From: Nocardia brasiliensis NBRC 14402
GTDB taxonomy: Bacteria > Actinomycetota > Actinomycetes > Mycobacteriales > Mycobacteriaceae
Assembly (NCBI RefSeq): GCF_000308475.2
Contig: NZ_BAFT02000094.1
Coordinates: 1-64,000 of the forward strand
Reading direction: 5' to 3'
DNA: 64,000 nt
Notes under the pieces: model-generated
Told to the model about the DNA's origin: nothing
What the model saw: only the letters and a program-made list of their open reading frames with translations
Databases searched by the model: none
Made by a program: the position numbers and the translations under genes
Part shown: positions 56,773 to 64,000 of the stretch, piece by piece
Layout of the letters: each line of letters opens with the position of its first letter
How positions within the stretch are numbered: position 1 is the first letter of the stretch

Positions 56773-57942
56773 ATGCCGCACGACGCGTTCCGGCCGGCCG
56801 AGCTCGGGCCGATCCAGCTGCGCAACCGGATCATCAAGGCCGCGACGTTCGAGGGACGCACGCCCGACGCCTTGGTCACCGACGAACTCATCGATTTCCA
56901 TCGCGCGGTCGCCGCGGGCGGTGCGGGGCTGACCACCGTGGCGTACTGCGCGGTCGCGCCGGAGGGTCGCACCGACCGGCACCAGATCTGGATGCGTCCG
57001 GCAGCGGTCCCCGGATTGCGCAGGCTCACCGACGCGGTGCACGAGGCGGGCGGCGCGGTGTCGGCGCAACTCGGCCACGCGGGTCCGGTCGCCAACGCCG
57101 CATCCAATCGCGCGCCCGCGCTCGCGCCGAGCCGGCAGTTCAGCCCGATCAGCCTGCGACTCACCCGGTCCGCGACCACCGCGGACATCCGCCGGATCAT
57201 CGCTGCGCACGCACGGGCAGCACGCCTGGCGGTCGAGTCCGGATTCGATGCCGTGGAACTGCATTTCGGGCACAACTATCTGATCAGCTCGTTCCTCAGC
57301 CCGGCGCTGAACAAACGTGGCGACGAGTACGGCGGCACCCTGGTCAACCGGGCGCGGCTGGCCCGGCAGACCGCGGACGCGGTGCGGCAGGAGGTCGGCG
57401 GCGAGATCGCGGTGCTGGCGAAGTTCAACATGGACGACGGGGTGCCTCGCGGTTTCCGCGGCGACGAAAGCCTGACCGTCGCACGGTGGCTTGCCCAGGA
57501 CGGCAACCTCGACGCGCTCGAGCTCACGGTCGGCAGTTCGCTGCGCAATCCGATGTATCTGTTCCGGGGCGACGTGCCGCTGCGCGAATTCGCCGACCAG
57601 TTCCCGCAGCCGCAACGGGCCGGGATCCGGTTGGCCGGTCGCCGCTTCCTGCGCACCTATCCCTTCCACGAGGCCTACCTGCTCGACGAGGCGCGTCGCT
57701 TCCGCGCCGAACTCGCGCTGCCGCTGGTCCTGCTCGGCGGCATCGCCTCGCGCGCGTCGATCGAGCTCGCGATGGCCAACGGGTTCGAGTTCGTCGCGAT
57801 GGCGCGGGCGCTGCTGCACGATCCCGGACTGGTCGGCCGGATGAGCGCCGAGGCGGTCGCGGTCTCGCAGTGCACCCATTGCAACCGCTGCATGCCGACC
57901 ATCTACCGGGGCACCCGCTGTGTCCTGACCACCCCCGCCTGA
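56773..57942 (+). CDS. NADH:flavin oxidoreductase (old yellow enzyme family)
   Basis: This 389-residue FMN enzyme has the TIM-barrel layout of the family: RNRIIKAATFEGRTPD at the start, VSAQLGHAG, FDAVELHFGHNYLISSFLSP with the substrate/FMN-contact His-x-x-Asn, NKRGDEYGGTLVNR, and PLVLLGGI with MARALLHDPGLVGR near the end. It uses NAD(P)H to reduce activated C=C or similar bonds. It starts at an ATG six bases after TAGTGT. A perfect KstR-like operator overlaps the promoter. It is divergent from the SDR gene. Confidence 0.9.
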   Translation: MPHDAFRPAELGPIQLRNRIIKAATFEGRTPDALVTDELIDFHRAVAAGGAGLTTVAYCAVAPEGRTDRHQIWMRPAAVPGLRRLTDAVHEAGGAVSAQLGHAGPVANAASNRAPALAPSRQFSPISLRLTRSATTADIRRIIAAHARAARLAVESGFDAVELHFGHNYLISSFLSPALNKRGDEYGGTLVNRARLARQTADAVRQEVGGEIAVLAKFNMDDGVPRGFRGDESLTVARWLAQDGNLDALELTVGSSLRNPMYLFRGDVPLREFADQFPQPQRAGIRLAGRRFLRTYPFHEAYLLDEARRFRAELALPLVLLGGIASRASIELAMANGFEFVAMARALLHDPGLVGRMSAEAVAVSQCTHCNRCMPTIYRGTRCVLTTPA

Positions 57943-57958
57943 CCGCGCCGTACGAAAA

Positions 57959-57986
57959 GGGCCCCGGATCCACGGATCCGGGGCCC
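57959..57986. terminator. Terminator between OYE and lipase genes
   Basis: A near-perfect palindrome (GGGCCCCGGATCC / GGATCCGGGGCCC) follows the OYE stop and faces the convergent lipase gene. Confidence 0.8.
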
Positions 57987-58004
57987 TGTTGTTCGTGCTG
58001 TCGC

Positions 58005-59474
58005 TCAGTTGATCTCGCGGATCGCCCGCTCGGACAGCTCGGCGGCACGCGGACCGACCGCGGCGGCGAATTCCTGCAGCGCTTCACCTTCCAGCGCGAT
58101 ACCGGCGACGTCGTTGCGGATGCAGCCGTTGGCCACCGGCACCCGGTCGAACCGGTCCTTCATCCAGGACATCACGCGCGGCTGCGCGGTGACGAACAGG
58201 CTGTAGCCCTCGTTGGCGTGCGTGCGGTTGTACTCCACGCGCGCGTCCGGATCCGCGCAGTAGGTGTCGACCAGCTTGTTGACCGGGCCGACCGGCGCCA
58301 CCCAGTCCGGGTTGGACTGGTAGATGAACATCGGCATCTTGGGCACGCTCTTGCCCATCCGCACCTTCTCCAGCACCGCGGCGGGCACCGGCTCACGCGT
58401 CATATCCGGGCTGTCGAACAGGCCCTTGATATTGAGGAACGGGAACATCGCGGTCGCGTTCCAGCCCATGCACATATTGCTCTGCGGACCGACCATCGCC
58501 TTGCCCAGCGGATTCATGTGCTGGTCGAAATACTCCTGCAGTTCGGGATATTCGCGGGCGACACCCAGCACGCCGGAGTAGATGAGCCCGGCGGCCAGCT
58601 GACTGTTCGCCAGATCGACCATCGCCGTCATATCCGCCGGCACGCCGCCTTCCGCGACACCGACGATATTCAGCTCGGGCGCGTACTGCTCTTTCAATTC
58701 CGCGGCCCAGCCCGCGGCAATGGCGCCGCCCGAGTTACCGATCAAACCGACCATCGTGTCGGCGCCGCGGTCCAGGGACATCTGCGCGAAATTCTCCGCG
58801 GCACGCACGCCGTCCAGGGTCACCATTCCGGCCAGCGGCCCGGCGCCGAACGCATTAGCGGGACCTTCGTGATCCGGCAGCGAAACCGCCCAGCCCTGCG
58901 AAATCGCGTACAACGGAATCAGCATTTCACTGTCCGGCCCGACGGTGCCGCGATAGTTCGTCGGCACGCTGGCCTGCTGCACCGTCTGCGACGGCGCGCA
59001 ATGCGGCGCGAGCGAGTCCTGCGGCAACTGGTAGGAGATCATCCGATCCGGCTTGCTGCCACGCGGTTTCAGCACCGTGGTGATCGCGGCGATCGGTTCG
59101 TTGCGCGAGTTGGTCGATCGGTAGGACAGCTGCCAGGCGTCCACGTCGAGCGGCACCAGCGCGAAGAAGGACGGCACCATTTCCCGGGCCGCGATGATCT
59201 CACCCGGTTCTTTCGAGGCGACCACATCGGCAGGCGGATAATAGAACGACGGATCGTGCCCGTCGAATCGGCCGAGAATCCCGTGGTCGTGCCACGGCGT
59301 CGCCGGCGGCACCGGAAACGGCAGTTGCGGATACACCGGGTAAGGCCCTTGCTGCCCAACGGGTTCCGGTTCGGCTGCCGCGAACCCCGCCGCCGCCACC
59401 TGCACGGTCACCGCCGCGGTAGCCGCCAGCGTCACGATTAATCGGCGCCGCGGCCCTGTTCCGAGCACATTCAT
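58005..59474 (-). CDS. Secreted LIP-family (PF03583-type) triacylglycerol lipase
   Basis: This 489-residue protein has a signal peptide (RRRLIVTLAATAAVTVQVAA) and an alpha/beta hydrolase domain with nucleophile Ser248 in GLIGNSGGAIAAG. Conserved segments are WQLSYRSTNSRNEPIAAITT, VSLPDHEGPANAFGAG and PMFIYQSNPDWVAPVGPV (Asp/His region). The family includes Candida secreted lipases and mycobacterial LipY-unrelated lipases; it cleaves ester bonds of lipids outside the cell. The ATG at 59474 has AAGGA seven bases upstream. Confidence 0.9.
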   Translation of the reverse strand: MNVLGTGPRRRLIVTLAATAAVTVQVAAAGFAAAEPEPVGQQGPYPVYPQLPFPVPPATPWHDHGILGRFDGHDPSFYYPPADVVASKEPGEIIAAREMVPSFFALVPLDVDAWQLSYRSTNSRNEPIAAITTVLKPRGSKPDRMISYQLPQDSLAPHCAPSQTVQQASVPTNYRGTVGPDSEMLIPLYAISQGWAVSLPDHEGPANAFGAGPLAGMVTLDGVRAAENFAQMSLDRGADTMVGLIGNSGGAIAAGWAAELKEQYAPELNIVGVAEGGVPADMTAMVDLANSQLAAGLIYSGVLGVAREYPELQEYFDQHMNPLGKAMVGPQSNMCMGWNATAMFPFLNIKGLFDSPDMTREPVPAAVLEKVRMGKSVPKMPMFIYQSNPDWVAPVGPVNKLVDTYCADPDARVEYNRTHANEGYSLFVTAQPRVMSWMKDRFDRVPVANGCIRNDVAGIALEGEALQEFAAAVGPRAAELSERAIREIN

Positions 59475-59909
59475 ACGCGATCCTTCGCAGTCGGAGAGTA
59501 GAACATTTCTGGGAAGATCCACGAACGGCGTCACATTTCGCGCACGCAGAAGCCACACGAGTGACGCGTAAGCGTTGGGGAAACGCCCGATTCGGGATAG
59601 TTTCGCGGCGAGCATAGCGCCGCCACCCCGAAACCCCGTGCAATGAATCGAAGAATTATTGCGTTTCGCCGAAAATCAGTTCCCACTTTCCCCGTTCCCC
59701 CACATCCCTTCGAACCAAACACCGCCCACCGCAACGAAACCTTTGTCCGCCCACGCCATCACCGCCATGAAGTACTCCCGTCCACGGCATGTCTCTACCT
59801 CCGCACAACGGAGAGGGATTGCCCTGCACGGGCACAGAGTGATAGCCCGCCACACTCGAAAAGCGTCAGCCCCCTAAGGGCACGGAAAGTCGCACAGCTC
59901 CATCGCGAG

Positions 59910-59975
59910 AGCGACAACCCAGAGACAGCGACAACCCAGAGACAGCGACAACCCAGAGTCGCCGAGCGACAACCC
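59910..59975. repeat. 17-bp tandem repeat AGCGACAACCCAGAGAC
   Basis: Copies at 59910-59926, 59927-59943 and 59944-59960 are near identical, with a partial copy at 59965-59975. Less similar elements (AGAGTGATAGCCC, AAAGCGTCAGCCC, CAGTGATAGCCCC, AGAGTGACAACTCC) extend the pattern from about 59833 to 60050. Confidence 0.7.
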
Positions 59976-60207
59976 TTCATCGCGGCGTGACCAGCCCCGC
60001 AGAACGGCCAGTGATAGCCCCACCCCACAAAGAGTGACAACTCCAACGAGAAACCCCACAGAAGAGACTCCCCCAACACGCCCAGCCGGATGTGCGCCCG
60101 AACAGTGTCATCCCCACGAACATCACCGCACCCCAACACGAAACGCACCCACCCACGCAAACCCCGGATGCGCAAACAACACAGGAATGGGGGGTTCGGG
60201 GGGCAAA

Positions 60208-60241
60208 GCCCCGCCGAGCGGGGCGTGGGGGCTGCGCCCCC
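60208..60241. repeat. Pair of small GC hairpins
   Basis: GCCCCGC-CGA-GCGGGGC (60208-60224) and GGGGGC-TGC-GCCCCC (60227-60241) lie in tandem. They resemble repetitive extragenic palindromes, but no other copy was seen in this window. Confidence 0.4.
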
Positions 60242-60261
60242 ACAAAATACGAGGGAAACGA

Positions 60262-60296
60262 GCAAGGCCCATGCTCTCCATGAGCATGGGCCTTGC
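60262..60296 (-). terminator. Terminator after tRNA-Leu
   Basis: A perfect 15-base stem (GCAAGGCCCATGCTC / GAGCATGGGCCTTGC) with a 5-base loop lies just past the 3' end of the tRNA gene on the minus strand, followed by TCGTTTCCC. Confidence 0.75.
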
Positions 60297-60310
60297 ACGA
60301 GTGCAACGGG

Positions 60311-60393
60311 TGGGCGAAGGGGGACTTGAACCCCCACGTCCCGAAGGACACTGGCACCTGAAGCCAGCGCGTCTGCCATTCCGCCACTCGCCC
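60311..60393 (-). tRNA. tRNA-Leu (anticodon CAG)
   Basis: The 83-base gene folds as a class II tRNA. The acceptor stem is GGGCGAG with TTCGCCC (one G-U pair); the D arm contains GTGGCGGAATGGCAGAC; the anticodon stem is GCTGG...CCAG with loop TTCAGGT, giving CAG; there is a long variable arm (TGTCCTTCGGGACG); and the T arm is GGGGGTTCAAGTCCCCC. The 3' CCA is not encoded. It reads CUG leucine codons, the most used Leu codon in this GC-rich genome. Confidence 0.95.
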
Positions 60394-60552
60394 GAGCGAC
60401 TCCGAGACAGTATCACGCACCACGCGCGGACACGAAATCGTGCTTGTCGGCTGGTGACGCGGGGGCTGGACAAGCCAGGGAACCTGCTGATCGCGCCAAG
60501 AGTTACAGGTGTGGACGATCGTGGATATCATGCAATGAACGTGCTCGATACG

Positions 60553-60575
60553 CGACACGCCATATCCGCGTGTCG
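60553..60575. promoter_or_regulatory. Inverted repeat upstream of fhaA
   Basis: CGACACGC-N7-GCGTGTCG (arms 60553-60560 and 60568-60575) lies about 45 bases before the fhaA start. It could be an operator or part of the promoter. Confidence 0.3.
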
Positions 60576-60620
60576 TTGTTACGGATCCGAAGAACTGACG
60601 CTCACCGAAGGGAGGCCGAG

Positions 60621-62024
60621 ATGGGCATCGTTTCACGGTTCGAGCGTCGTCTGCAGGGTGCCGTCGGTGACGTGTTCGCTCGGGTGTTCGGCGGGAATGT
60701 CGTGCCGCAGGAGGTGGAGGCGGCGCTGCAGCAGGAGGCCGCCGATCATGTCCAGGAGCTCGGCGGCGGACATCTGTTGGCGCCCAACAGCTATGTGATC
60801 ACGATCAATTCTTCGGATCACCAGCAACTGGATGCCGATCACGACCTCACGACCCGCGCGTTCGCCAAGCATCTGCAGGATTACATCCGGGAGCAAGGGT
60901 GGCAGACCTACGGCGAAGTACACGTGGCTTTCGAGGCATCACCTACGCTGCACACCGGACAGTTCAGGGCAAGCGGCCGGGTCGACCCGGACATCGGTCG
61001 CCGAGCTACACCAGCTCACAGCCCCGAACCCCCGCCACAACGACCTGATAACCCGCAACCAGGAGCTGGCCCCATGACGCAGAACTCAGGCTACGACCCG
61101 AGCCGTGAGCCCGCGGAGTCCGATCCACGCAACCGCGGGTACGCCCCACCGCCTGCTGGTCGCGGCGGTCCGCAGAACGGCGCGTACCGCGAGGACTACG
61201 GTCGTGGCGCTGCACCGTATGGTTCGGCCGATTATCAGGCGCCGGACGCGCAGCAGGGGTATGGCGAGTACCAGAACGGCTACGACTACCAGCAGGGTGG
61301 TCAGGCCTACGGTCAGCCGGGCTATCAGGAGCCGGGGTACGGCCAGCAGCCGGGCTATGCCGATCGCGCTTACGGTCAGCAGGGTTACCAGGAGCCGGGG
61401 TACGGCCAGCAGGGCTATCAGGAGCCCGGGTACGGCCAGCAGGGTTACCAGGAACCGGGTTACGGCCAGCCGGGTTACGGCCAGCAAGGCTATGGCGATC
61501 AGGCGTACGCGGATCCGGCGTACGGCCAGCAAGGTCAGGGCTACGCCCAGCCGGGGTACGGCCAGCAGGGCTATGCCGAGCCGGGTTACGGCGATCAGGC
61601 TTACGCCGAGCCGGCTGCGTACGGCCAGGACGACCAGGGCGGTTACGGCCAGGCCTATTCGCAGCAGCCGGGGTACGGCCAGCAGCCGGGCTATGGCGCC
61701 GCGCCGGCGTACGGCGCTGCCCCGCAGGCCGGTTCGGGTTATTCCGCGACTCTTCAGCTCGATGACGGCAGCGGCCGCACCTACCAGCTGCGCGAGGGCA
61801 GCAACATCATCGGCCGTGGCCAGGACGCGCATTTCCGGCTGCCCGACACGGGTGTTTCGCGCAGGCATATCGAGGTCCGCTGGGACGGTTCGACGGCGAT
61901 GCTCTCGGATCTGGGTTCCACCAACGGCACGCTGGTCAACGGTTCGCCCGTGCAGGACTGGCAGCTCGCCGACGGGGATGTCATCCGCGCCGGGCACTCC
62001 GAGATCCTGATCCGTATCGTCTGA
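60621..62024 (+). CDS. fhaA: FHA domain protein FhaA (DUF3662 plus FHA)
   Basis: This 467-residue protein has an N-terminal DUF3662 domain (MGIVSRFERRLQGAVGDVFA), a long low-complexity middle (about residues 150-370) rich in Gly-Tyr-Gln with repeated GYGQQGYQEP units, and a C-terminal FHA domain. That domain carries the phosphothreonine-binding residues in IIGRGQDAHFRLPDTGVSRR and GSTNGTLVN. In M. tuberculosis the counterpart Rv0020c (527 residues) binds phosphorylated MviN and regulates peptidoglycan synthesis at the septum and pole. It heads the fhaA-fhaB-pstP cluster; GGGAGG precedes the ATG. Confidence 0.94.
   Translation: MGIVSRFERRLQGAVGDVFARVFGGNVVPQEVEAALQQEAADHVQELGGGHLLAPNSYVITINSSDHQQLDADHDLTTRAFAKHLQDYIREQGWQTYGEVHVAFEASPTLHTGQFRASGRVDPDIGRRATPAHSPEPPPQRPDNPQPGAGPMTQNSGYDPSREPAESDPRNRGYAPPPAGRGGPQNGAYREDYGRGAAPYGSADYQAPDAQQGYGEYQNGYDYQQGGQAYGQPGYQEPGYGQQPGYADRAYGQQGYQEPGYGQQGYQEPGYGQQGYQEPGYGQPGYGQQGYGDQAYADPAYGQQGQGYAQPGYGQQGYAEPGYGDQAYAEPAAYGQDDQGGYGQAYSQQPGYGQQPGYGAAPAYGAAPQAGSGYSATLQLDDGSGRTYQLREGSNIIGRGQDAHFRLPDTGVSRRHIEVRWDGSTAMLSDLGSTNGTLVNGSPVQDWQLADGDVIRAGHSEILIRIV
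61371..61460. repeat. 30-bp in-frame tandem repeat in fhaA
   Basis: Three near-identical copies (starts 61371, 61401, 61431) of TACGGCCAGCAGGGCTATCA... encode the decapeptide YGQQGYQEPG. Diverged copies extend over roughly 61230-61700. Confidence 0.75.
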
Positions 62025-62229
62025 TCCCGTAAGCTCGCGATGCCGGTCACGACTTGGCCATCAGGGATTCGTCGGTCGTATCGTGATCGAAATCGACCTT
62101 CGGCCCTATGATGCTGCCAACACACGCACGGCACCGGATACCGGGGTCGGCAAGACCAGCATGCTGGTGGGGGTGGTCGAACCGCACCTACGGCACCGAC
62201 ATACACGGTCGAACAGGAGGTGGAGCGCC

Positions 62230-62697
62230 GTGCAGGGACTGATCCTGCAACTGACCCGTGCGGGGTTCCTTCTGCTGTTGTGGTTGTTCGTGTGGGCGGT
62301 GCTGCGCACCTTGCGCAGCGACATCTACGCGGCATCCGGCATTCGGATCCAGCCCAGGGCCGCACGCGGTTCCGCGGTGCTGCCCTCCTTCAGCCGGGGC
62401 CAGAAGGGCGCCAAATTTCTTGTGGTGACTCAAGGTTCACTCGCCGGCACCCGCATCTCGCTCGGCACCCAACCGGTGCTGATCGGGCGTGCGGACGATT
62501 CCACGCTGGTGCTCACCGATGACTACGCCTCGACCAGACATGCGCGACTGTCTCCCCGCGGCGACGATTGGTACGTCGAAGATCTCGGTTCGACGAACGG
62601 CACCTATCTCGATCGCGCGAAAGTCACCACTGCCGTGCGGGTTCCGCTCGGCACTCCGGTCCGTGTCGGCAAAACAGTGATCGAGCTGCGATCGTGA
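62230..62697 (+). CDS. fhaB: FHA domain protein FhaB
   Basis: This 155-residue protein, the same length as M. tuberculosis FhaB (Rv0019c), has one N-terminal transmembrane helix (LTRAGFLLLLWLFVWAVLR) and a C-terminal FHA domain with LIGRADDSTLVLTDDYASTRHA and LGSTNGTYLD. It binds phosphothreonine peptides made by PknA/PknB and is recruited to cell-division complexes. The GTG start is preceded by AGGAGG. Its stop overlaps the pstP start by four bases (GTGA), so the two are translationally coupled. Confidence 0.94.
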   Translation: MQGLILQLTRAGFLLLLWLFVWAVLRTLRSDIYAASGIRIQPRAARGSAVLPSFSRGQKGAKFLVVTQGSLAGTRISLGTQPVLIGRADDSTLVLTDDYASTRHARLSPRGDDWYVEDLGSTNGTYLDRAKVTTAVRVPLGTPVRVGKTVIELRS

Positions 62698-64000
62698 CAC
62701 TCGTTCTCCGCTACGCAGCGCGCAGCGACCGCGGTCTCGTCCGAGGCAACAACGAAGACTCCGTCTACGCGGGCGCTCGGCTGCTCGCGCTCGCCGACGG
62801 CATGGGTGGCCATGCCGCGGGCGAGGTGGCTTCGCAGCTGATGATCGCCGCGCTGGCGCATCTGGACGACGACGAGCCGGGCGACGATCTGCTCGGCAAA
62901 CTCGACACGGCGACGCGGGAGGGCAATGCCGCGATCGCCGATCAGGTCGAAGAGGAGCCCGAGCTCGACGGGATGGGCACCACGCTCACCGCGATCCTGT
63001 TCGCGGGCAAGAAGCTGGGCCTGGTCCATATCGGTGACTCCCGCGCCTATCTGCTGCGCGGCGGCGAGCTCGCCCAGATCACCAGGGACGACACGTTCGT
63101 GCAGTCGCTGGTCGACGAGGGCCGGATCACGCCCGAGCAGGCGCACACCCATCCGCAGCGTTCGCTGATCATGCGCGCGCTCACCGGCAACGAGATCGAG
63201 CCGACGCTGATCATGCGGGAGGCGCGCGCGGGTGATCGCTACCTGCTGTGCTCCGACGGCCTCTCCGATGTGGTGAGCGACGAGACCATCGCGAACACCA
63301 TGCGCGAGGGTTCCACCGACGAGTGCGCCGACCGGCTCATCGAGCTCGCGTTGCGCAGCGGCGGCCCGGACAACGTCACGGTGGTCGTCGCGGATGTGAT
63401 CGATCTCGACTACGGCCAGAGCCATCCGATCGTCGCCGGTGCGGCGTCCGGGGTGGACGAGGACACGCCGCCGCCGAATACCGCGGCGGGCCGGGCGGCG
63501 GCGATGCGTCCGCCGCGCGCCGCACCGCGCCGGGCGGCGGCGGCACCGGAGCCGGAGGCCAAGGGCAAGTCGCACAAGCTGCGCTGGATCATGCTCGCGG
63601 TGGCGCTGGTGGTCGCGGTCAGCGTCGGATTGCTGGTCGGCTACAAAATGATTCGCAGCAACTACTACGTCGGGGCCGACAACGGCTCGGTGGTGATCCT
63701 GCGCGGGTTACCGGGCTCGGTGCTCGGCTACTCGATCCACGACGTGAACCAGGTCGGCTGCGTCACCAAGACCGGCGAGCTCTCGCTGGTGAATCCGGGC
63801 GCCGACCTGCCCTCGGCGTGCAAGCAGCTGAAGGTCACCGATCTCAAGCAGACCGGCCGCGAGCAGGTGGGCCGTGGTCTGCCGCCGGGCTCGCTGGATC
63901 GCGCGAAGGAGCAGATGCGCTCCATCGCGCAGGGCGAGCTGCTGCCGCCGTGCCCGGTGAAGGAGTCGGTGCCGCAGCCGGGTGTGCTGCCCCAGCCCGC
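62694..64000 (+). CDS. pstP: PP2C-type Ser/Thr phosphatase PstP, 3' truncated by window edge
   Basis: The gene runs off the window end. The visible 435 residues contain the PP2C catalytic domain (about 1-240) with GNNEDSVY, the metal-binding DGMGGHAAGE, IGDSRAYLL, SDGLSDVV and GPDNVTVVVAD, all required Asp residues intact. A Pro/Ala-rich juxtamembrane linker, one transmembrane helix (IMLAVALVVAVSVGLLVGY, about residues 300-318) and an extracellular part follow. PstP removes phosphates from PknA/PknB substrates and their activation loops. The GTG start overlaps the fhaB stop. The rodA, pbpA, pknA and pknB genes likely follow outside the window. Confidence 0.95.
   Translation, partial: MTLVLRYAARSDRGLVRGNNEDSVYAGARLLALADGMGGHAAGEVASQLMIAALAHLDDDEPGDDLLGKLDTATREGNAAIADQVEEEPELDGMGTTLTAILFAGKKLGLVHIGDSRAYLLRGGELAQITRDDTFVQSLVDEGRITPEQAHTHPQRSLIMRALTGNEIEPTLIMREARAGDRYLLCSDGLSDVVSDETIANTMREGSTDECADRLIELALRSGGPDNVTVVVADVIDLDYGQSHPIVAGAASGVDEDTPPPNTAAGRAAAMRPPRAAPRRAAAAPEPEAKGKSHKLRWIMLAVALVVAVSVGLLVGYKMIRSNYYVGADNGSVVILRGLPGSVLGYSIHDVNQVGCVTKTGELSLVNPGADLPSACKQLKVTDLKQTGREQVGRGLPPGSLDRAKEQMRSIAQGELLPPCPVKESVPQPGVLPQP

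Larger units (their letters stand above)
59475..60261. other. Intergenic region with degenerate repeats and GC hairpins, no gene
   Basis: No gene is supported between the lipase gene and the tRNA gene. A degenerate repeat occupies about 59833-60050 and two GC hairpins lie at 60208-60241 (both listed separately). Confidence 0.6.

Noticed and set aside
56763..59441. An 892-residue plus-strand frame opposite the lipase
   Set aside because: Reads the OYE gene in a shifted frame and continues antisense to the lipase; no protein-like features.
60034..60380. Several short frames across the tRNA-Leu and its terminator
   Set aside because: They overlap a certain tRNA gene and hairpin and have no coding features.

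Overview
The window looks like a chromosomal segment of a high-GC, mycolic-acid-containing actinobacterium, most likely Nocardia or a close relative. Reasons: strong G/C codon bias, many GTG starts, and clear homologues of Mycobacterium tuberculosis genes, several in partly conserved order (LCP protein, bfrB, glpQ1, DUF4328 protein, sodA, DUF6474 protein, rraA, gltBD, and fhaA-fhaB-pstP). These M. tuberculosis comparisons come from memory, not from a search. There is no prophage, IS element, plasmid gene or CRISPR array; the window is core chromosome with accessory intergenic DNA.

Layout. 1-9.4 kb: end of an LCP cell-wall ligase gene, two adjacent ferritin genes (the first lacks two ferroxidase ligands; the second is bfrB with an IdeR-like box), a candidate 18-residue peptide, a DUF5926 gene, a degenerate repeat array next to the 3' end of glpQ1, a rhodanese-DUF4328-glpQ1 operon, a cluster of DnaA-box-like sites, msrA and sodA. 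9.6-18.8 kb: a hypothetical gene, a manganese (yybP-ykoY) riboswitch controlling a TMEM165/GDT1 exporter, a second repeat array, a TetR/SDR pair, another SDR, a methyltransferase, and a TM0106-type nuclease overlapping htpG. 19-24 kb: DUF6474 protein, a probable copper operon (membrane protein, YcnI, CopC, CopD), SRPBCC protein, DUF5313 protein, rraA and an S4 protein. 24.3-29.8 kb: the lysX fusion gene, a small membrane protein, a Uma2-type protein, a histidine phosphatase and a small secreted protein. 29.8-39 kb: a cutinase, gltD-gltB with a roughly 1 kb upstream region, and a secreted chorismate mutase. 39-45 kb: DUF4407 protein, a membrane adenylyl cyclase, and a divergent MFS/TetR efflux pair with two operators. 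45-52.4 kb: a membrane-protein/DUF4129/MoxR/DUF58 operon, an adenine deaminase, and divergent RDD and SpoIIM genes. 52.4-60.4 kb: a long non-coding region with DnaA-box-like sites, a secreted propeller-like protein, a methyltransferase, an SDR/old-yellow-enzyme pair with KstR-like operators, a LIP-type lipase, a repeat-rich spacer and tRNA-Leu(CAG). 60.6-64 kb: fhaA, fhaB and the start of pstP, the phosphothreonine-signalling end of the pknAB/cell-division cluster.

Functional themes: metal homeostasis and oxidative defence (ferritins, SOD with a manganese-type residue, Mn riboswitch and exporter, copper genes, MsrA), cell-envelope biogenesis and signalling (LCP, LysX, Fha/PstP, MoxR cluster), secreted hydrolases, and nitrogen assimilation (GOGAT). 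Many genes have a TANNNT hexamer exactly six bases before the start codon, which points to leaderless transcripts and helped fix several starts.
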